This document shows positions 55,941 through 64,000 of a stretch of 64,000 nucleotides of DNA, piece after piece. Each line of letters begins with the position of its first letter. The stretch's first letter is position 1. Location of the stretch: contig WOFQ01000001.1 in assembly GCA_012184525.1 (NCBI GenBank), positions 1,426,001-1,490,000 on the forward strand, in the 5' to 3' direction. The notes beneath the pieces are model-generated. The model did no database searches. It saw nothing but the letters and a program-made list of their open reading frames with translations, and was not told the DNA's origin. Made by a program: the position numbers and the translations under genes. The stretch is from Xenoacremonium recifei (Eukaryota; Ascomycota; Sordariomycetes; Hypocreales; Nectriaceae).

Positions 55941-56542
55941 AGCGCGAACGTGCAGCGTGGTGAAGACGAACAAGCCGGACAACCCCGACGGCGATCCTGG
56001 CCCGAAGCTCGAGGCGTTGCACCGCCGCCCATAGGCCTGCGCAGAAGCGCACCATGACAGAGCGATGAAAGCGAACTAGACGTCGATTGTGGAAGAGGCT
56101 GGAACTGTGGCGTGAACTCAGGGGCTGGCGGCTGGCGCCAGCATGACAGGGCCCTGTATATCCCGGTGATGCGGTTTGCATTGCATGGCGTTCTCGGAAA
56201 ATCAAAGGGATGAGGCACAAGGGGGGACGGGGAATGAATAATGGACTTTTTTCGGGTGATTGTTGAAATAAATGATCTATTCGCCTCACATGACTCCTTT
56301 CCTCGGCACCCCCGTTGCCCGCTTGGGGTGTGTGTTCATTATAATGAAGATTGCAATGACGATGTCTATTTTGTTTACATGACCGACCGTTTCTTCCGTG
56401 CGTGCTTCGTTATTTCGTAGCTCATGAACCCCCCTTTTCAGACCCCCAACCTCCTCCGTCTTCGTCTCGCAAGACGCATCGCCCTTGCACTTTGCCAGCT
56501 CATGCTCTCGGGCGACAATGTCCTGGCCCCCTGTGAAGCCTC
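55941..56542. other. Convergent intergenic region, eIF3e / APC1
   Basis: About 600 bp between convergent stops. A 150-codon minus-strand frame (56286-56738) overlaps the APC1 end out of frame and has no domain. No gene. Confidence 0.4.
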
Positions 56543-59500
56543 CTAGTGCTCCCCCTCGCGGCCCGCCATCCACGCCTTGCCCTTCAGGTCCTCGATGACG
56601 CTGTCCTTCATCCACCAGGTCTCCTTGCCCCAGGCACGAGAGTCGCCGGTCTCGGGGATTGATATGTGGGCGTCGGTGATGGTCTCCTGGCTGTCCTGCT
56701 CGGTAGAGGGGAGCAGGCGCTCGCGCACGGCTCCCCATTCGAAGAGCAGGCGTAGGCCTTCGAGGCGCTCGCGGTCGTTGGCGTCTGTGATGGCCTTGTC
56801 CAGCTCGAGCCGGGCATCAACGGCAGAGCCAGCATGGGTGTCGTCGTCGGCGCTACTGGCGCGGTCAAGCACGGCACCGCGCTCGGCGTAACTGATGCCG
56901 CGAAGGGCAGGGAGGTCAAAGATCCATTCAAGGGGATCTTGGCCGCGCTCTGGGTCGCCGAGGGCACGTAGTGTAGAGGCAAAGGCGCCATGCTGCACGG
57001 GACGGCGACGTAAGTACAGGCTCTGGGTCTCGCCGAAGGCTTCGCGGACGTCCTCGCGCGAGAGATCCAGCTGCATGTCCCAGAAATAGGGGCCGCCCGC
57101 CGTGGACAGACTGGAGATCTGGTCTAGGGGAGGGAGAAGACAGGGAGTGGTGCGGTGGAGGACGGCCTCGGGGGAGGATTTGCTCTGCATCTTGACCTGT
57201 ACTGGGACGCTGACGGGCTGGCCGGTCTGAACATCCTTGGTGACGAGGATGCGTTGTTCGGTAGCGAGAACCCAGAAATGGCGGAAGGCCTGAAGGTGTG
57301 CGCGATTGTCCATGACATTAGACGGGAAGATGGGATAAAAGGAGACGAGGAGCGCAGCGATAGCCATGTTGCTGCTGCCAAAGGTCGAGGTGCCGCAGCC
57401 CAGGAAGAGGGCACCGATAGCGAGATGTGTCGCTAGATGAGATCCGTAGGGGGTCTCAGGGTCATCACGTCCATGAAGGGCGCGGAGTCGTCGTAGCGTT
57501 TGGAGATCGCCTGTGCCAGCCATGACAATAGACACAGATAGGGCGAGGACGTCCTGGCACATGCGGGCGTAGGATCGAGCCAGCTCCTCGTCATAGGGGG
57601 GCGTGGCATCAGCATGAGCCTTGGAGGACGAGCCGATCCTGGTGATGCGCATGAACTGGTCCAGGTAGTAAAGCAAAAGATCGCGGACTTTTGGTGAGGC
57701 GCTGCCCGAGAATCTAAGGGCAATGGAGAAGCATATTCCCGCCAGGATGCTGAAGAAGGGCAGATCCGTACTCTTGAGCCTGGTTGTCTGCAGCAGCTTG
57801 TGGCGGTGGCGATAGGGGCCCGGGAGACTCTTCTGGATCCAGGAAAAGGTTGGCTCGACTTTGGACCAGAGAATCAAGTTCTTGGCTACCGTCCTGAGTA
57901 GGAGTATATCTGGACGCACGTAGTCGAACTGGAGAATAGAGTCGGGGACATCGACTTTGCGGGCAACGATCTGATCCTCCGACTTCATAAATATGAATGC
58001 AATGGCCATGACGGCACCGGCAGCTGCACGGTCAAGGATATGGACCATCTCGACGTTCTTAGTGGCCGTAGCGTGGGCGATGAGCTTCTCCGTCAGCTTC
58101 ATATCATGCAATCCCTTCAAGTCGTTTCCTTTTCCGAGGTTGATGAAACCCAGGGCATATCCAGCCGCAAGACGGTAGCACTCGCTTCTAAGAGGCTCTT
58201 CTTCGTCATCTTCTTCGGCATGCTCAATCTCCGAGAGCATGATCTCGCTCATGCGGCGGTGCTGACTGTTCGCATACAGCAGTCCGATGCCCATTATGCC
58301 CGACGTCTGCGTCAGCGGTGACAAATTCAGCTCTGCGGCTCCTCGGGGAAGCATGCGAGTTGCATGGACTGAAAGGAGCCTCGTGATGAGAGAGTCCATG
58401 GTGCCCATGTAGGAGGCTGCCAGGCCGAGCAGGAGACCGATCGAGGTCATGGTGTGCTTCGGCGTAAGATATTTGAAGGCGACCCATTTCGCAACATCTT
58501 TGAGGTGGCCGTTGAGGCCGAGAGCAAGAAGGAAGCCAGCATGGCGGTTGTTCAGTTCTTGGCCTGGTTTGTTGTACAAGATCCAGGATGTATCGATTCC
58601 CTTTGCGTTAGGAGAGATCGCCAAGCCAGCTGCTACACCTTGGTGGAAGAAACCCCAGCATACTTTCTCTTCTGTGAAAAGTGACTTGTCTACACCGACC
58701 GTAACGTTTGTAGGCTTGACGATGCAATTCAGGTTGAAGCCGCTGATGGGGAACTTTTGTGTTATCAAGGGGTAGCGGAGGCTGTAGTAGAGAAGAGCTC
58801 TTCCAGCTGGAATAGCGAGGGTCCCAATGGCAATCCTAGAGACGAGGTCCTTCTGCTTTTCCAGATACTCGCTTTCCGGCCAGCTAGGATGATGATCCAA
58901 CTTGACCAACCTGGCTTTGTGTGTAGACAACAGGTCTTGTGCTTCATTGAGACGCCGATCGGTTTGAAATAAGGAGTTGATCACAGCACGACGTTCGCTT
59001 CCGGCGCCCTCATCATAACCAACATTATTGCTTTCCTCAACGCTCTGACATAGCATCTTGAAGTCCCATGAAGCAGTGTGCGTGGGAGTCTACATTCAAT
59101 ATTAGCAGAGAAGACGTAAAAGGTGATTGTTGTTCTTACCAGAAGCTTCGTAGTGGTTGTCATCGGGCGCGTTCGAAGCTTGAACTGACTGAGGTCACTG
59201 CGATTAACAAGGTCCAGCAGCTCCGATGACCAATCTTGAGGAGGACTTGGCTGACACAACGCAATGGCATCTTCGAGAGGTACTAAAACGGCTTCTGGAA
59301 GGGTCTGAAGAACCAAGGATGTGAAGCCGGCGTCGTGAAGCGCCTCAACCATCTGAACAGCTGTCGACTTCAACTTGATAAATTTGAAAAACTGCTTGAA
59401 CATGAGAGTCCGAGGCAGTAGCGGCTCCCAACGCTTGTCACGCGCTCGTTCCGCCTGAGAGACTCGCGAGTTGGTATAGAAGATATCCGCTGGCGTTAGG

Positions 59501-62481
59501 TAGCGCTCTTTCCGACCTCCAACGAGGCAGGACTGAATCCATTCAAGGACGTCTGGGCGCTGGCTCGGAGAGGGGATGGCCGGCCTCAAATTCAGATCTA
59601 TATATAGTCAGCACCAAGTATTCATTTCCGGCATGATGCACCTACCAGAGTCGTGTCGCGAATCGAGCTCTTCTTGAATACCGAGTTCGTAGATCGACGA
59701 GAACTCGTGCCATCTCAACCACCGCGCTATCTGGCATAGCACAACTCGAAGATCAGCTCGACCAGATGGACTAAACTCCGGCATCATGATGTCCAATTTC
59801 TGCTCCTCTGCCAGTAAATGCAGGGCCAGGAAGATATCACTCGCAACCTTTCGTCGAGATTCGACCGGTCTCGCCAAGGAGGTGGGCATGTATCCCATGG
59901 TCCCGAAAGCCGCCTCGCCTTGAGGGGAGGCAATGAACTGGTTTGCCAACGCTATGTGTTTCGGGACGAACATCATGGTGGAAGCATGAATGCCTCTTGA
60001 AGATGTAGTGTCTCCTGAATCCTCGTTCAGAGCCCACTCCCAGCCCCTATTCATCATCCACCCTGGAGTACCCAAGGAGTGAGTAGTCTCGCCAATCTCC
60101 AGAGCTCTCCAATCCTCTGAATCTCGTATTGAGCCAAAGGAACCAGAAGCAGGTCGTCTCTTTCGCACGGGGAGCCGCGCTGTCGGTGCCGGAGGTTTGT
60201 CCGTTTGGCCTAGACTGAGATAAAAGCAGAACAAGAGTACTACGAGCGCTGACCACTCTTGATCTACAACCGATTCTCCTTGCTCGGTCATCCATTGCAT
60301 GCAGTGAAGCCATCCTGTCGTAGCTCGCTCACCAAGCCCATGTGGAAGAACGCTTCTGCAAAGCCCAAGGATTTTGCGAACTTGAGGGGATCGTGGTTGG
60401 AGCTGGATCATGAGTTGATGCAGTCGCCCTTCTGTATCCACGACATCGACCATCCCTCTGGGCCGGGGATGACGAAAGCCTATTATACTTCCATTTGTGA
60501 GGTCTATCACCTCGGACTTTCGGTGCTTGATATCACGATCAATTTTCCGGCCTCGGAATTGCAAGTTCCTGGTATCGTCGACGAACACAAGAGACAGAGA
60601 GATCTTTGTCAGTTCACTCCATGGTGCTTGCGTGCTAAGCTCGTGACGTCCATCCATGGACTCTGACAAGATAACAATAGCCGACTGGTCACCATCAACC
60701 AACTTGGAGGAGTCAACGACGTTCTGCGCTCGCCGCAAGTCACCCAAGGTGATTGAGACCGTAGTCTCCTGCGGCTCCCTCGTCACTGACCTGAGGTTTT
60801 TGGGAGTCGCATCGACCTTCAACTGTACCTTGAGGTGTAGCGTGATGAGCTGTAATCGTTTCTCAGTTGTATCTTGAATGCCGATGAGAAGTTGTCCACG
60901 GTTGTATTCGTCAAGAGCGAATGGAGGAGCAGTGAGGATGAAGACTTTGGTCTGGTTCCGAGCAGGTTGAGCCGAGGTCGAGTAGCGAACCGTCGAATTG
61001 TCCATGGGTGTGGTATGAATTCGAGTGAAAACGATTTCATGCTGCAAGCCATCGAAATCGCGATCGTCGAGTCCCATATTATGAAAGCCTTCGTCTAGTC
61101 CAATATCAAAAGGAGCTTCTAACAGACTGCTCAGACTAGGATGGATCTGCTGACTGTAGTTGGCGCTAAGACGGACATGATGACTTCCTTGCGAATCATG
61201 CCTTTTGGATCCAGCGTGGCCAGCGAGTAGGGGCTGGTCATTGAAAGCCGCTCGTTCATGTGAGGCAGAGAGGTCGGCTCGGGCCAGCATAGAACTGACT
61301 CGACGAGAACTTCTGCGCGTGACCCCATTGCCTTCCTTGTCTTGTTGCTCCAGTGAGGAAACCAAATCTATGGGCTTCTCGACTTTCTCGCTCTTCCTTT
61401 GCCGTTTACCAGGGAGCGGTGCTCCAAAGCTTTCACGAAAATTTGCTTGAACAGGCGTCGAAGCGCCGCTGGTGAATGGTGGCGCCATGGAGCTTCGGCG
61501 GCGATTGACTTTATGCTTGGAATTCTTTTGCCTGCCCACAAATGGATCCTCGTACTTCAAATATGTGATACGCCAGACTGTATAAGTGCTCGCTTCTCGA
61601 TTGATTGTGACCCCAATGACTAGCGGTTGGCTCAGGGCTTCGGAATCAAGACTTGGGAGATTTATTTGCTCGATATGAAGCATCTCCTCCGCAGGATCGA
61701 GGAATGAAGGTTTGGTAGTTGCATGCTTCCTCAAGCCTGTAGTGGTTTGGGGATCAGCGTCTGTGACCACCAAACCCAGCTCCATCAAGGGGTCTGTGAG
61801 GGTTACGAGTCGCGGCCAGCGAGAGCTTGGCTGGTCCAGAGGAGTATCCCATATATTGCCCAGAGTCGAGCTCATTTGTAGGGATATTCCCTTTGCCTTC
61901 CCCAAACCCTCGACCGAAAAGGTGGTCTGCTGAGAGCTGTTGAAGGCTGTGAGTTGAGACGAGACGAAGGAGTTCGGCGGTACGCGAGGAAATTTCAGGG
62001 CGACTGGCGCAGAGTTCTCGGTGCTCTGTTTTCTCTGGATAATGATTCCGACAGGAGCAGCAACGGCGGATTCGACCTCGAAGGGCATGTGCAGGACATG
62101 ACTGGTGCCCGCAAGGAAGTATATGTGCGCCTGGGTCTTGAGGAAAACGACGAGGGCTTTTGAGAGCCTAGGCTTTTTGTTGGGTATCTTCTTCGATGTA
62201 TCATCGTCTTCGGAGACCGGAAAGTAAGCCAAGAGCGCTTGCGTTATGTGTTCCTTCTCGAGGTCGAACTTGAAGGCCTTGCGAAAGATGCCGCCTCGAG
62301 ACCAGATGACGCATGTTTGGGTCGTGAGGAGCTCATCCTCGAGCTCTTTGTCGTCCTTGTCGCCGAGGGGAATATTCCAGGTGTAGGAGTTGGCCGTCGG
62401 GTTCGCGGATAGCAGCTGTTCGTCGATCGCATGCTGAAGACCGGACGGGTGATGAAGCCCGAGAGACCTCACCGAAGCCAT
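56543..62481 (-). CDS. APC1: Anaphase-promoting complex subunit 1 (BimE/Cut4)
   Basis: Largest scaffold subunit of the APC/C ubiquitin ligase that drives mitotic exit. Three exons (62481-59646, 59597-59140, 59089-56543) give 1946 aa, close to fungal orthologues; introns are 48 and 50 nt. The N-terminal WD40-like half starts MASVRSLGLHHPSGLQ and contains CVIWSRGGIFRKAF and a phospho-rich disordered insert (about 320-460). The C-terminal half has the PC (proteasome/cyclosome) repeats: HAGFLLALGLNGHLKD, SIGLLLGLAASYMGT, SGIMGIGLLYANSQHRRMSE, LAAGYALGFINLGKG and LAIGALFLGCGTSTFG. FWVLATEQRILVTKD precedes the tail. First ATG is 62481 (GTG upstream). The gene is divergent from VPS41. Confidence 0.93.
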
Positions 62482-62916
62482 GATCAAGAGTCCTCCATAG
62501 GCCACCGACCGCCGGCCCCGATGCTCCGTCTTTTGGCGCCGAACGGGGTTGTCGATGGTATATCACGATTGCGTCGTCATGGAGGGTTGATGCCCGCCGA
62601 AGAGCAGCAAAATTCCGGTGATGTTTCGCTGTCGCTGAACCGCGTTCGAGACGCGATCTGTTAAGCCGCTGAAATGCACAGAGTACAAAGTGGGATGGTG
62701 GGGCTGGCCGATTGCCTGTCCTAGCGCGAAATGGTAGAGCTCGGCCCGTGACGTAGCTGCAAGGTACCTGCTCTTGTTAGGGCGCCATCTCGAAGCTGTC
62801 CAAGCTCCCGTCTCGGCTCTGACATAGGTAGCTGCCTCAACATTTCCCCCAACACCTCCCATCGCTCCGGTACTTTGCCTCTGTTTTCGCAGAATGACCT
62901 CAATGAAGCTATCGCA
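62482..62916. promoter_or_regulatory. Divergent promoter region, APC1 / VPS41
   Basis: A 435 bp gap between opposed ATGs; no specific element is assigned. Confidence 0.45.
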
Positions 62917-64000
62917 ATGACGGAACAAGCCTCCCAGCCGGGTGAGAGGGAGCAAGTGTCGCCTGCAGCCGAAGATCCCCAGCTCGATACACCACGCGAC
63001 GAGTCGGAAGGGCCCTCGGTAGACAAGGGCAAGGCGCCGATTCGCGATGTCCCGACGCCCGGGACGACAGGATCGCGAGAAGGAAGCGAGAGTAGTAGCG
63101 ACGGTGAAGGCGCGGGAGCAGGGCACGAGGGCGGTCATGCGAACGAACCTGCGAGTAACGACGATGACGATGAAGAAGATGACGAAGACGACGACGACGA
63201 TGAAGACGATGATGAAGATAGCGAGGAAGAGGAGGACGAAGAACCAAGGCTGAAATACGCTCGGCTGACGCAGCATCTCGGTGGCGTCTACCGCAATGGC
63301 GATGCGACAAGTGCTTTTGTCGTCGCAAGTGACAAGATGGTAGGCTCAACAGATCCGGCACATAGAAAGCATGCTAACCGCTGGCCATAGATTGTTGGAA
63401 CGCACAACGGTAACATCGTAGGTACTCTCGATACGCGGTGCATCTGCCAAGTCTAACCAGCTACCAGCATGTGATCCAATTACCCATGTTTCAGTCTTTG
63501 CGAGTATATCATGCTCACTCGGCCTCCGTCACGGGCATCTCCATTTCTCCCTTTCCGCTTCCTTTACCAACCGAGAAGCCGGTGGCTCCCCAGAATCTTG
63601 AGCCCCCTGGCAGCCAAAGTCCTGCATCATCGCGCCTTTCAGATGCCTCCCCAATTGCAGCTTCGCGACGGCCTCGCGAACCCGCTCCGATCCCCCGGAC
63701 TCCGTCAAATGAGATCTACATCGCAACTTCATCAATGGATGGAAACGTTTGTGTGCAGTCGCTCGTGGATATGAAAGATGTGCAGCTCCGAAACTTCGCA
63801 CGTCCAGTGCAGGCAGTGGCCTTGTCTCCCGAGTACAAGACCGACCGAACGTATTTGTCAGGAGGCTTAGCTGGACAACTAATCCTGACTGTTGGCGGAG
63901 GTCCAGGGCGAAGCACTTCTACCACAACCGGAACCGCTGCAGCTGTGACATCCGGCTGGCTCGGCAGTATGGGACTCGGAAGCAACACAGGCAAGGACAC
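62917..64000 (+). CDS. VPS41: Vacuolar protein sorting-associated protein Vps41 (HOPS), 3'-truncated
   Basis: N-terminal part of the HOPS tethering-complex subunit that directs fusion at the vacuole/lysosome; the right edge of the window cuts it. Exons so far: 62917-63339, 63391-63417, and 63468 to beyond 64000, about 327 residues. The start is disordered, with an Asp/Glu run (63160-63246) typical of Vps41. The beta-propeller then begins: PRLKYARLTQHLGGVY, FVVASDKMIVGTHNGNIHVI, QSLRVYHAHSASVTGISISP, SNEIYIATSSMDGNVCVQSL, NFARPVQAVALSPEY and YLSGGLAGQLIL. Exon 2 is a 27-nt microexon for IVGTHNGNI. First ATG is 62917; the upstream frame opens with TTG. Confidence 0.9.

Overview
The window is a gene-dense piece of a nuclear chromosome from a filamentous ascomycete, most likely a Sordariomycete. 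Most genes carry one to seven short introns (about 48-131 nt) with GTRNGT donors, CTRAC-type branch sites and YAG acceptors. The proteins are fungal in type: a cofactor-independent phosphoglycerate mutase in place of the budding-yeast enzyme, a full eIF3e subunit, and Gpi1, Cwh43 and Med9 orthologues. I saw no tRNA or rRNA gene, transposon, CRISPR array or secondary-metabolite cluster. All gene models were built by eye from splice signals and family knowledge; nothing was searched.

Layout, left to right: iPGM (-) and MED9 (+) diverge; tubulin cofactor C (-); a gene-poor 2 kb; GPI1 (-), whose start is overlapped by the end of a small membrane-protein ORF; MDM35 (-) and a HIRIP3-like acidic nuclear protein (+) diverge; aldose 1-epimerase (-); an unrecognised three-helix membrane protein (-) and a short SAM-domain protein (+) diverge; an unrecognised disordered nuclear protein (+); COX20 (-) and the DNA polymerase epsilon catalytic subunit POL2 (+) diverge, with two MluI cell-cycle boxes between them; a C2H2 zinc-finger protein that also carries a trypsin-like protease domain (+); CUE3 (-) and RPS20/uS10 (+) diverge; NUP42-like nucleoporin (-); a cytochrome P450 (-); CWH43 (-) and UTP6 (+) diverge; a 5.4 kb stretch without a convincing gene; SWI1 (+); mitochondrial mL49 (-) and eIF3e (+) diverge; APC1 (-) and a right-truncated VPS41 (+) diverge.

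Most genes are housekeeping: glycolysis, transcription (MED9, SWI1), tubulin folding, GPI-anchor synthesis and remodelling (GPI1, CWH43), mitochondrial biogenesis (MDM35, COX20, mL49), replication (POL2), ribosome biogenesis and translation (UTP6, RPS20, eIF3e, CUE3), nuclear transport, cell cycle (APC1) and vacuolar fusion (VPS41).

The points most worth following are: (i) the protein at 27314-30061, which joins C2H2 fingers to what looks like a complete His-Asp-Ser trypsin-fold triad; (ii) the head-to-head pair of CUE3, a subunit of the ribosome-rescue RQT complex, with RPS20, whose product uS10 is the ribosomal protein ubiquitinated to recruit that complex; (iii) the paired MCB elements before POL2; and (iv) the overlap of a small membrane-protein ORF with the GPI1 start.
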